From the NCBI GenBank assembly GCA_024449915.1, contig JAMZAV010003266.1, positions 151,686 through 215,685 of the forward strand: a stretch of 64,000 nucleotides of DNA, written 5' to 3'. Every line of letters starts with the position of its first letter. Within the stretch, counting starts at the first letter, position 1. The notes beneath the pieces were generated by a model that saw only the letters and a program-made list of their open reading frames with translations, was not told the DNA's origin and did not search any database. The position numbers and the translations under genes are program-made. Below are positions 54,800-64,000 of the stretch, piece after piece. The stretch comes from Sweltsa coloradensis (lineage: Eukaryota; Arthropoda; Insecta; Plecoptera; Chloroperlidae).

Positions 54800-55700
54800 A
54801 GGTCCTGAGGGAGGTTCAGCGTGAGGCTTTTTGGCCCAAAACAGGAGTCGAGTGAATCGTATGATTTGCCCAAAATACACGCTGAGCGCGGAGCAGTTTT
54901 CGAGAACTTCTCCGACAGGTGGGGCAAGGATCTGGTGGGGACTTGCGCAACGAGAGTGGGGCTAAAGTCTTCACTTGGGGAAAATCGAGGTGAGCGTTGG
55001 GAGCGGGGACCCAGTGTGGCCACATTTTTTGCTGGTGAGGCAGGAATGGAGGTCCACCCAACCCAAGGGATATGAAATCAGTTCAGAGGGTAGAAGACCG
55101 CGAGACGCGCACCCCTGCGGGGTTTTTTTTCGGGAATGCGACGGAGCCCGTCGGGGGGGTTGGGGTTTCCTTCCAAAAAACCTTAAACCCACAGGGTTTT
55201 TGCAACAAAAGTTTTGAGACGATGGGGCGGAGTAGCAAACCCGGGCCCCAGAAGGGTTTCATCGAGTCCGGTATAGAGTCCCGGAAATGCAGAGAGAACC
55301 CTCGAGAAAGGCAAGTTTGTCGGACGAGCCGAGATGCAAAGCGCGGATGACAATTCGCTTAGGTACGTCATTTGTTTTCAATGGGGGAGACCTTATTTCT
55401 TGCGGGCAGTAGAGAAAGTGGGAGGGTGGATCCGCGTTGCGTGTGCAGTTTAGAGAACTTGGGGAAAAACCCTTTTCTGAGGCATCACAAACCCAACCAC
55501 CCTTTTTGGACCCCCACGACTGTCTGGGAAACTCTTTTTTTAAAAAAGGGGGAGAGCTGATTACTTTGGCGATTGGGGGAAAAAACCAACTTTGAGTGAG
55601 TGGTCGGGGAGTGGGTCACCCATTGTAGAGGGAGTAACCAGATTTTGCTGCAGAAATTTCTTCACCCGGCACACAAAAGGGGTTGGGGGGAAGCCGAGCG
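54800..55700 (-). pseudogene. BEL/Pao RNase H region, frameshifted
   Basis: CASRGLLPSELISYPLGW (55090 region) corresponds to the end of the RNase H domain. Upstream pieces around 55180-55700 keep order but not frame. Confidence 0.65.
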
Positions 55701-56784
55701 GATCGAAGATTTTGGCTATTAGGAAAAGAGTGTGCGCTTAGGGGACAAAAATCCAGTGAAAGCTTCAGTATGAAACGAGGGGGGCATCTGAGCGAGGATC
55801 CCACAAAAACCCCAAAGAATCTTGTTTCCTTGTTCCTCATTTGAGAAAAAAGGTTTTTTCTAGATGCCCCGTGGGGAAAAGCGGGGACGACTTTGGGAAC
55901 ATTGCTTGACCTTTTTTTCTGAATTCGAAACCTCCGAGGGAAATGGGGGGCTTCCCAATTCAGTTGCAAGGAAAGCGACCCGGCGAGATCACTTGCAAAG
56001 AGAAAAAGATCGTCGATGTAAATCTGTGCTTAAATAGCTTTGAGCTGAAAGCGGGTAGCGATCCCTTCGTCAATCACCAATTGAGAGAGCCTCGTTGTGC
56101 TAAAACGCAGGGGGTTTGGGGAGGCCGTACGTGACGGGTTTTGAGTAATACTAAACGAAAGGAGAGTCGGGGTGATGGACCCCAGAAGATGTGTTGATGA
56201 AGCGATCTTCGGGATAAACAAAATCGGGACGGTACTTTTGTCGCAGGTCAGCGCAAAGGGCCAAAAAGTGGGTCCAAAAACTTTGTCAAAATGGAGGGAA
56301 GGTCGTTTAAAAGCTTGGGCCCCCTGAGGGGTTGTGGTTGAGAGGGGACCCATTCTTGTCTTGATATGAAGCATTGAAGACGACACGGATTTTGTACTCG
56401 AACTGGTGAGCTTGTGCACACTGATGAGGGGGTCCGTAAACCCCCGCTGAAGAGCAGGCTGCATGTGCTCAGCGCTTTATGTAGTCCTTGAAAACTGATA
56501 TGTTTCATGTGCTCGGGGTTGCCCCCTGAGGGCGCTTTTAAGTCAAATAAATTTGGTTGGGGGCCCCGGGGCGGTTCGACAAAAGGTTGAAAATGATGGC
56601 TTGAACGGAAGCGAGACGAAATAAACTTTCCCTTCACATCGGCTTTTTTGGGGGAAAACACGAAATTTATCTTCACATAACTGGTTTTTTCTGGATCCCT
56701 TTTGTTTAAGGAAAGAGAGATTTCCTCGGGCTCCCCGAAGAGGGGGCAGAGTTTTGGTCTGCCCGAGGAACTCCCCGAAACCAA
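55616..56784 (-). pseudogene. BEL/Pao reverse transcriptase, frameshifted
   Basis: QPLRGPKLLNDLPSILTKF near 56330 and RLSQLVIDEG near 56080 are hallmark Pao RT segments. FALTCD sits at the position of the first catalytic Asp. The connection region appears near 55900-55650 (ETRFFGVF). The YVDD box is not intact in any one frame. Confidence 0.75.
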
Positions 56785-57092
56785 AAAACGCGGTGCGTGA
56801 GAGGCCCTTGGGCCATTTCTTGAATCGGACCTAATACCACCCAGCCCAAAAGCAGTATTCAGAGCTGAAGGATTGCGTTTGATTATTTTTATCCCCCTTT
56901 CCGGGAAAAACGGGCGAGGTAGGAAAAATCAGCTCCCCATTAAGAAGTAATCTCGTTGAAGGTGAAAATTGTCAAACGGCTAGAGAAGGGCCTCCCAATT
57001 TTTTCGAAGGGCTTCTAGAGGAAAACGATTTTGCGGGGGATGTGTCCCGTGAGGTTGGGCAGAAACCCGAGCTTAACGCCCCAAAAATACGT

Positions 57093-57377
57093 TTAGGTTT
57101 GAAAACCCCAAAAAGGTAAGTCCCCCCAAAGGACAACACCATGCACTAGTGCGGAAAGCGTGTCCAATGCCCGGGCAATTCCCCGATGCTGGATTGCATT
57201 TTTTAAGCCTAGGCGAATTGCGAGGGGGAAAGTGTTATTGCTGACACTTTTCGAGCCTGAGTCGAGGACCCCCGCGAAAGGGTTTTTAAAGATACCCCAC
57301 TGGTCTCGGATAAAATCCCGTATAGTCCCGAGGGAAAGGTAGTGCGCTTGAGTGGGGCCCACTGACTTGGAGTTCAC
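57093..57377 (-). pseudogene. BEL/Pao aspartic protease region
   Basis: VLDSGSKS carries the D-S-G active-site triad in place of DTG. RLGLK and ISG-like flap positions follow. Stops and shifts on both sides. Confidence 0.65.
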
Positions 57378-57893
57378 AAGGGCCGCGCGAGCCCCCCTGT
57401 AGGTTTGTTGTCCTGCAGCGGGCGAGGGTCAGCTGACTGCTGACGAGGAGGGGCGTGCCGGGTGAGTGCAGCAGCGAGTGATGCTGCCTTACTATGACAG
57501 TCCCCGGGAAGACTTTTTGGGCAAAAAATATTTCTTCGGTGATTCCCAAGACAGTTTTAAGCAGCGCTTTTGATTGGGGGCAGAGTGTTGTATTTTTTTC
57601 GTCGAAAGGGCAGCTTGGGAATCTGGGGCGCTGTAGAGAGTGTGATCGCCGTCACAAGCTGGACAAAGGGCGCGAAACCCGAGCGAGTAAGACGGGCGAC
57701 TCGGCTGTGGCGCCAGGGCTGCTGGCAGGGGGACGGTTTTTTGGGGACGAGGGAATGAATTAATTTTCCGGGGGTGGAGGGGAATGGGTTTTGAGGCGTT
57801 GGTAGGCTTGAGCTTGGGAAAAACTTGCAGTAGATGGATGGGGCTAAGCCACAAAGGGTCCAGGGTGCGACTTTGTCCTTTGATAAAACCCAT
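57286..57893 (-). pseudogene. BEL/Pao Gag zinc-knuckle region
   Basis: CPACDGDHTLYS with a later RCLKL (57.66-57.55 kb), and QHHSLLHSPGTP (57.48 kb), match the paired knuckles and HHTLLH box of Pao Gag. Some Cys positions are lost through frameshifts. Confidence 0.7.
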
Positions 57894-59415
57894 TGTTGGC
57901 GAATGGGCCCTTTCATGAAAAAGAACACTTAGATTCGAATTGCCTACGTTTTGCGGGTTTAAGGGGCGACACCCTGAGGATGGAGAAAAAAACAGCCAAA
58001 TCGCCGATTTCTAAACCTTTGGAGCGTCCACAGGCTTCTAGGGCAAATTTAGGAACTGCTGGAGCGAGGCGTGGGTTTTTGGGCCCCCCTTTTAGAGGTT
58101 TTTAATTCCAAACACTTGCTGTACTACATGGCAGCAAGTAGCCGTTTTTATTTTGATACCCATTTTTCAAACCTTGTACGCGAGAACCCTAATTTTTTGG
58201 TGGAAAATGGTAATTTGAAAATATTTCCAGAGCAGCATTCCCGAAGGGGATGACCTCAGATAAGGGAAAATTTTTGGACATTATTTAATGCCCGCTTCTG
58301 ATCAACAAAGAGTGGAAAAAGTGAGTAGAACTCCGGGCCAAAGAGAGAGGTCCCATCAAAAGTTTTGGGAAAAATGGAGGGAGCGAAGGGGTTTGGGTTT
58401 TACAGCTGTAGGTTGCTGTGGGCCGGGAGCTGCACCACCAGCAGGGGGCTTTGAAGCGTGGGAAAACGCTTTTTTGCAGCGAAAATGAGTCATTGAAAAC
58501 TAATTCGGGGCAGGTTCGGTGTCAATGCCCCTTTTCCTTTTTTATCCCCCCCGCTTAGAAAAACTCGATGGGTAGCTTCCTGCACTTTTTTTAAGGCATT
58601 CTTTAAAACCGTGAGCTCGTCAAAACTGAGGTTGGGGAAAAAATTTCACATCTCATATTTTAGATTTTTTAAAAAAGCGGATAACTTTGGGGGACCCAAA
58701 AAAAACTCTTCCCAGTTTTTGTTAGGGCCGAGGCAGGGTCGCTTTTTTTCTGCCGGGCATGGGTTTTAAAAAAAAACAAACGAAAGTGCACGGAAAAACA
58801 AAAAAAATGACAAGTAAAACCGGGGGGGGGGGGGGGGGGTTGAGCCAAAAAACCAAATTCAAAAGAAACAATTTAAATGAGAGAAAACCCCAACTGTTTT
58901 GAATGCCGAGCGCTAAGAATGCTACGAAATCACGGGGGGGGGGGGGGGGGGGGCGAGCTCAGGAAAACGTCGTGGAGAGGGACTGGGGGGAAAATTTTCC
59001 CAAAACAAAAAATGCGCCCAAAGAAAAAACAGCTACAATTTTTCAACTTTTGAACAATTTTGAATTCCCGCAAAAAAACGCGATATTAAATATTCTGAAT
59101 AGAAATTTTAATGTGAAGAACAACAGAGCGCCCGAAAAAGTATGTCCAGCTGAGAGGGCAGTGGGGAATGGGAAATTTCAGTAAAACCCCGAGCGTTCAC
59201 ACACGGGAAACAAAAGCGAGCGAAGGGTAAATGTGCTGGGGCGCCCGAGATATGGCGAGCCGAAAAGGGAAAAGACGAAAGCCCCTGTTAAAACGAGGGG
59301 GAAAGAACAATTTCAAACTGAAAAAGCTTTGAGATTTAGAAATTAAAGCCCAAAGAGGGAAACCAAAAACAACCCCTGGGGGTTTAAGAAATTTGGCCCC
59401 AGGAGGGCCAAAAAA
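57894..59415 (-). pseudogene. BEL/Pao Gag N-terminal and leader region, decayed
   Basis: Expected position of Gag and 5' leader. No single long frame. Very long G runs at 58822-58840 and 58934-58953. Confidence 0.45.
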
Positions 59416-60063
59416 TGTTGGCGCAAAGGGGGGGGGATGGTTTCACGCGACCCCAAGAGTTCTAGCTGAAGGAAAGTAAAACTTCCCCAAGGGAATGAGT
59501 GGGGGGTGGACTGTATAAATTTTTGGGGAGATGGGAAAAAAAGTTTTAAGGTTAGATATAAACGAGGGATAGTGCCGTAACAGAGCTATTTCCACATACC
59601 CGGTTTTGGGCTTGGGTTTGTCGGACGTGCTGATGAGTGGAAAACGTGCTTTGGGAAGGCCCCGGGGCAGGCGAAGACACGGCCAGTGGCCCCGGAGATA
59701 GGCACTAAAAAGTTAAAATTTTGACTAAAAACGTACGAGAGTAAGTTATTATAAAAGAATTAAATAAACCCCCCCATTTGCCCGAGAGGGGGCGAGAAGG
59801 GTTTGAAGAAAGTACACACCCTATTTTAAAAAGGGGGAGGGTTAAACGCACACACTTGATGTAAAGGGGCGTGGGGGTTTTCTGTCCCAGCACACGCCCA
59901 GTTTTTACCCCGTGGCGTCGACCAAAGTAGTAAACCGGCCCCAAAATAAAGCGTCAGCGTTTTTCAATAATAGGGTGCGTACTGGCACCTGGGAGGGGTA
60001 GGTTTAAATATGTAAAAAAAAGGAGTTAAATTTGGATTCCAAAAAAGGAAATGCGCGTAAACA
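59416..60063 (-). mobile_element. 5' LTR of BEL/Pao element
   Basis: Second LTR copy. The minus-strand reading ends CGCCAACA and is followed by TTGGCCCTCCTGG, a possible PBS. ACCT flanks both outer edges. Confidence 0.8.
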
Positions 60064-60159
60064 ACCTGAACATATCCCAAACCCGGTTTCCTTTTCTTTT
60101 TTTTTTTGAATGCGTGGGTTAAGGGCCCTATATGGCCCAATTTTCACTGTACTAAAACT

Positions 60160-60400
60160 CTTAACAAAAATTTTAAATTTACATCAACACATTTATTTCT
60201 TTTTTTTCTTTTTATTTATTTAAAAATAACTTTTTTTGCTTACTTTCATATCAACATTTTTTTGATATTTATAAAACTTAGAAAACAATCTAATCATCAA
60301 ACATACCTGCATTAACGCTTCTCAGTGACTTGCAGTCACAGGCGGCGAAATATGACCTAACCGGTTGAAGCGCTCTAGTTTCTCACGTCGTCGTCCATAT
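60160..60400 (+). repeat. LINE-A 3' UTR and A-tail
   Basis: AACAAAAATTTTAAATTTAC, GAAAACAATCTAATCATC, tail 60341-60395 (CCTAACCGGTTGAAGCGC, CTCACGTCGTCGTCC). Confidence 0.75.
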
Positions 60401-60482
60401 TGTTCCCCATATCCCCTGGGCTAGAGAGGCGTATTATTACCTAATAGTTGACGCGTCCTCAATCCAAATAAACCAAATTTAA
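60401..60482 (+). repeat. M repeat 3' end fragment
   Basis: CCCCATATCCCCTGGGCTAG, CTAATAGTTGACGCGTCC, then AATCCAAATAAACC. Confidence 0.75.
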
Positions 60483-60855
60483 CATTATTCATTTTTTTTA
60501 AATATGAAACAATGGTATTTTATGTATACATATTAACCCGTTTGCCCCTATTTCTCTAAATTATAATGGCATAAAAACCAAAAGTAAAAGCACAGGAAAG
60601 AGAACTGTGTATACTTATAAACACACTCATCCCCCAAACGCGATTGTAAATACCGTGAGCGACGCACGCCTAGTAACAGGGTCGATACGAATTTTAACCG
60701 TTGAAACTTCTTTCTCGACTCTGCTAGAACCAAAAACACCGTAGAACAATAATAATGTTGGGCCCACGGAGGTTTTTATCTGAGCTCTTTGCTCCGACGC
60801 CAAGACCAGGGCCACTGGAGCCGGATTGTTATCCGGTATATCATTAGTTTTTTGT
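60483..60855. other. no recognised feature
   Basis: AT-rich spacer. Confidence 0.5.
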
Positions 60856-60859
60856 TTTT

Positions 60860-61572
60860 TTTAAAGCGAGCGAAGCGAGCGTTTCCATTTGACTCTGCCG
60901 GAAAAATTAGTCACGGGTTTTGTTTTTTTTTTGGGTTTGTTTGTTTTTTTGTTTTTTTTGTTTGTATGTCTCGCCATAACGTTCGAACGGAGACTCGGAT
61001 CGAGTTAAAATTTTTTGACCATCTGCAAGCTTCGTTCTCGTTGAAGGGCCATTAGTTTTGGGGAAAAATCGTTAAAAAAGTTAAAAAGTTACGTTAAATT
61101 TAAATCGAAAGTTTTTTCTAAAACTTAACGGGGACAAATCTGGATAGCCAAATCATTTAGAATGTTCGTCCGGTCACAATATGTTAATTTATTTTGATCC
61201 GATAAGTAGTGTAGATGGAAATTACATTATAACAAAAGTAACGTTGCCATGGCAACGAAAAGACGCGCGAAGTTTCTAAAGCACTGCCCCCTAGAAGTAA
61301 ATCAAAATACTTTCGAGGAAGCAGTCTATTATTTGTCAACAAAGAGTAGTTTCCCAAGGAGTCAAGGTCCTCTAGATGGGGGTGGATTTTATTCAAAAAG
61401 TAAAGGTTTACACACGGGTTTACCAAATACTTGGCAATAATAAATAATATTGGAAACATGGCCCTGTGGACAGCAAAAAGTCGCAAATTTTAAAATTTAA
61501 AAATGTGCAATGTGGGTCTAGCTATAGCACGTGCTCGCTTATCAACGCGGGCCAACTGAGCGTTTTTCCCAG
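60860..61572 (+). mobile_element. H-family Helentron-like element, diverged copy
   Basis: GCGAGCGAAGCGAGCGTTTCC start, T/G-rich run at 60917-60963. Far end TCGCTTATCAACGCGGGCC with hairpin AACGC (61544-61548)/GCGTT (61560-61564) and CCCAG before T. Interior unlike the other copies, so this is probably a separate subfamily. Confidence 0.6.
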
Positions 61573-61790
61573 TTTGGTTTATTTGGATTAAGGACGCATT
61601 AACCCTTAGGTCATAATGTACCGCTCTAACCTAGGGAGGGGGGGGAGGAGGGGCCCATGCGGGCAGAACCAGCCATGGGTAAGGGGAGGAAAGAGGGTTC
61701 TCACGTCGCGGTCGTCCATAGTCTTCGTCATCGTTCGTGGTGTAATTGTGTCATCGTCGTCAAGGGAAGGGGGCAGGGTCCCCGAATGAC
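61573..61790 (-). mobile_element. M repeat, reverse orientation
   Basis: Plus strand begins TTTGGTTTATTTGGATTAAG, the complement of the M 3' end, and stops at GTCCCCGA, the same 5'-truncation region as the copy at 25508. It starts right after the H-element end. Confidence 0.75.
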
Positions 61791-62440
61791 ACAAGCATAG
61801 CCCTTAAAGGGAAGCCGGCGTTTATTTTAATGTTCGGCGCGTTCCTTCTCCTGCAGCCATAAATCATTACATCCGAATACAATTTGGGCATACTTGATAA
61901 TAAAGGACATCTGAAACCCCCTATCATTCGGGTGGTCAATATGTATCATAGATTAATCGGACAATGCATAGTTTTTTTGGTTTTTCTTTTACCCATTGGA
62001 CAGATTCTAAATTCTAGAAAATTGGATTTTTTAAATTTGTTTATTTAATACAATCAATTAATGGAAAAGTGCTATATGATAGATGCCTTCATCATACATT
62101 TTTACACAAATTTTATAAACACCACAAATAGATGCGACTAAAGTTGGTTGAGAAATTTGAATGCGCGTAAATGAGCATGCCGGCCTCCTCTGACATAGAA
62201 TTGTATGATTGAATATACGGAAAAAAATTACATACGTAACCCACAATAAATAAGTTTTTGTGATGAAGTTTAATTTAACAAAAAACTATACCAAAAGAGA
62301 TTCAAGTAAGGTTTGGATTTGATAAACAGAGTACTGATGTCATCCCTAAAACAAAACCCGTTTGGTGCCTATTTTAGTTTTTAATAGTATATTTTATGGT
62401 ATCAAGGTGCCCCTATAATATATATCTAAAAAAGTTGAAT
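61791..62440. other. no recognised feature
   Basis: AT-rich. Short ORFs only. Confidence 0.5.
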
Positions 62441-62883
62441 AATTGATGGGTCCTCTGCAAGAAGGGCCTAACTAAAAAATAACCAAGCTGAGATTAAAGG
62501 TTTAATTTTTTACTGCTTCCCACCATAATACAGTTTGAATATTAGTTATTGTAGGCTTGAACAGGCACATTTTATGTAATAAATGAAATAACATATTACA
62601 TCAAGTGAATTAGTATCTAGGCTTACTAGCATGTAGCCTACTCCTATTGGCATACTAGCATGTAGCCTACGGCCAGCGACTATAGCCATGCAGTTGAGGG
62701 AATCTGACGCGCGAATACATGCGCGCTTCCCCTTCATCGGCAGGTGCCGCGACCTGGCGGAGCGTGACTGAACAACTACGGATGGCTTATACGATGCACG
62801 GGGCATCGGTGAGCCGTCCATAGTATTTTCGGCAAGAAGGGCCTAACTCGAGTTAGGCCCTTCTTGCAGAGGACCCATCAATT
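62441..62883. mobile_element. 443-bp element with perfect 33-bp TIRs
   Basis: Left 62441-62473 (AATTGATGGGTCCTCTGCAA + GAAGGGCCTAACT) and right 62851-62883 are exact inverses. The inner half of the TIR recurs at 62832-62848, forming a tight hairpin with the right TIR around CG. The 91-codon minus-strand ORF inside (62546-62821) is not recognised. A 17-bp direct repeat ACTAGCATGTAGCCTAC lies at about 62625-62670. Confidence 0.8.
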
Positions 62884-63640
62884 ACAAAGAGGGTGAAATT
62901 GTGGCCTGGTTGAATATTGCTTCTTGCCTCTGCCTCTCTCTCTGGTTGAGGGAACACTAAAAAATAAACACGACGACGGTTTTAATTTTTTGGGGTGCAT
63001 TGAGTTGAACCTTTTTTGTTTTTCTTTGGCAGTATGAAATTTTGATTTTTCTGTTACAAACATTGATCTGGTTTTATCTTGAAGTAACGAAAGAATAGGT
63101 TGAAGTTCGTAGATCAAACGACTTAGGTTAATTGATAGTGTCATGGAATGCTGTAATTTACGTATTAGATAATGTTTTAGAAGAATTCAGCGTGGCTAAG
63201 CGTAGACTCTTTCGCTGTCGAGGGTTGGATTTAAGAGTTCTCGTTGATTTGCGTGCTGCTCGATTTAAAGGGGTTTTACCTCGCTACGTTATGTTAAAAA
63301 TAAAAACAAAGCTTGTAAATCATTGTATAACTAATAAGATAACATTTGACAAAAAACAGTTTTTTTTAGTCAAAACTCAAAATGTTGCCAAAAATCAAAA
63401 CTTCATTGCTCCGTTATCATTTTTTTTTTTGGGGTTCGGGATCGTTTGTAATTTTGAAAAAATGTAATTGTGGTGATTTTATGTAAATGGGGGAACCCCC
63501 CCTCGACGGACGGCTGATGAAATAAAAGTGGGGGGAATTAATTTAAATTAAACCGACCCATTAAAAATACATTTAACCCATGTGTTAACGACGATTATCA
63601 AAATGCAAAATGCCGGGACAGAAATTTGAAAATACTAAAA
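62884..63640. other. no recognised gene
   Basis: A plus-strand ORF of 111 codons (63132-63467) starts plausibly but ends in low-complexity Phe-rich sequence. No family recognised. Confidence 0.4.
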
Positions 63641-63715
63641 ACAAATTTATCTTTAATTGTTTTAAGGCGGCGCACAATGACCTAAACCGGGTTTACCAGC
63701 CCTAGTCCTGAAATG
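63641..63715 (+). repeat. LINE-A A-tail, diverged
   Basis: AAGGCGGCGCACAATGACC, AAACCGGGTTTACCAGCCC, TAG. Confidence 0.6.
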
Positions 63716-63839
63716 TCTTGGAAACTCTCTTCGTTTTTCAAAAAACTTTCTCGTTTTAAAAATTAACAAAACGGTTCAAATCTGGGCCCCATGAATTAGC
63801 CAGGCATGACTTAGTTAATTGTAAAGGGAAGAATGAGAT

Positions 63840-63990
63840 TTTAATCCATTCGCAAAATCGCTAATACGGTTATCCCCGAAGTAGAGCAGCTCTGTCTGAC
63901 GCCTTCGGAGACCTGCCCCATTTTCTTGACGACCTTCCAACACGAAAAACGGCCCCTGCAACACAAACGGAAAAGACATAAAGGCCCCCC
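63840..63990 (+). repeat. M repeat, diverged fragment
   Basis: TATCCCCGAAGTAGAGCAGC, TCTTGACGACCTTCC and an ACGAAAAACGG remnant of the triplet block. Runs to the window edge. Confidence 0.5.
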
Positions 63991-64000
63991 CCCCCATGGC

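Larger units (their letters stand above)
39714..60154. mobile_element. giant foldback element with two nested LTR retrotransposons
   Basis: Termini TAGTACAG (39714) and CTGTACTA (60154) are exact inverses. The arms match over about 1.5 kb: left 39714-39914 plus 46058-47395, right 60154-60064 plus 52564-51105. Without the two LTR elements it would be about 6.8 kb. No transposase seen. TA or a few bases may be the target duplication, but the flanks do not settle it. Class is therefore unassigned. Confidence 0.75.

Noticed and set aside
39714..60154. Foldback as a Polinton/Maverick
   Set aside because: Long inverted arms fit, but no polymerase, integrase, ATPase or capsid sequence is visible and the interior is only a few kilobases.

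Overview
The window reads as repeat-dense, AT-rich animal genomic DNA with no intact conventional gene. The evidence is non-LTR, LTR and Penelope-like retroelements, tRNA-derived SINE heads, a spliceosomal-type intron, (TA)n, (AC)n and (CGT)n tracts, and no operons. The element mix (Jockey-type LINE, BEL/Pao element, Mutator/YqaJ protein gene, GIY-YIG Penelope-like element) fits an arthropod, most likely an insect. The species cannot be told from the sequence alone.

1-39.7 kb is a mosaic of two interlocked repeats. LINE-A is a non-LTR retrotransposon with an RNase H domain followed by a CCHC knuckle. Its conserved 3' end (the A-tail) folds on GGCGC/GCGCC, carries a CCGGTT core, and ends CTCACGTCGTCGT; about 26 copies are visible. 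The M repeat is about 375 bp, has a hairpin-rich 5' part and a GAC/GAT-rich middle, and ends TAATCCAAATAAACCAAA; more than 25 copies are visible. Again and again the constant 3' end of M is fused to a differently 5'-truncated piece of LINE-A. Set into this mosaic are: Helentron-like elements (H family, 0.6-1.0 kb); a Mutator/YqaJ gene fragment with one intron (13.4-15.0 kb); a head-to-head palindrome of Penelope-like element (PLE) ends with a CR1/L2-type LINE tail in one arm (18.9-21.3 kb); a perfect 64-bp-arm hairpin with a tRNA B-box (21.3 kb); and a broken Jockey-type LINE (27.0-29.6 kb, minus strand).

39.7-60.15 kb is one very large nested structure. A foldback element with inverted arms of about 1.5 kb begins TAGTACAG and ends CTGTACTA. 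Its left arm is split by a non-autonomous LTR element (1.8-kb LTRs, a single gag-like ORF, no pol). Its right arm is split by a minus-strand BEL/Pao element (Gag zinc knuckles, PR, RT, RNase H, IN all traceable but full of frameshifts). Each arm is the empty site for the insertion in the other. The centre holds a TIR element with subterminal tandem repeats, a SINE head and another H-family copy.

60.15-64 kb returns to LINE-A and M fragments, a diverged H copy and a 443-bp element with perfect 33-bp terminal inverted repeats.

Parts of 23.3-25.5 kb, 52.5-60.1 kb and 63.4-64 kb carry many G/C homopolymer length changes, so some frameshifts there may be sequencing or consensus error rather than decay.
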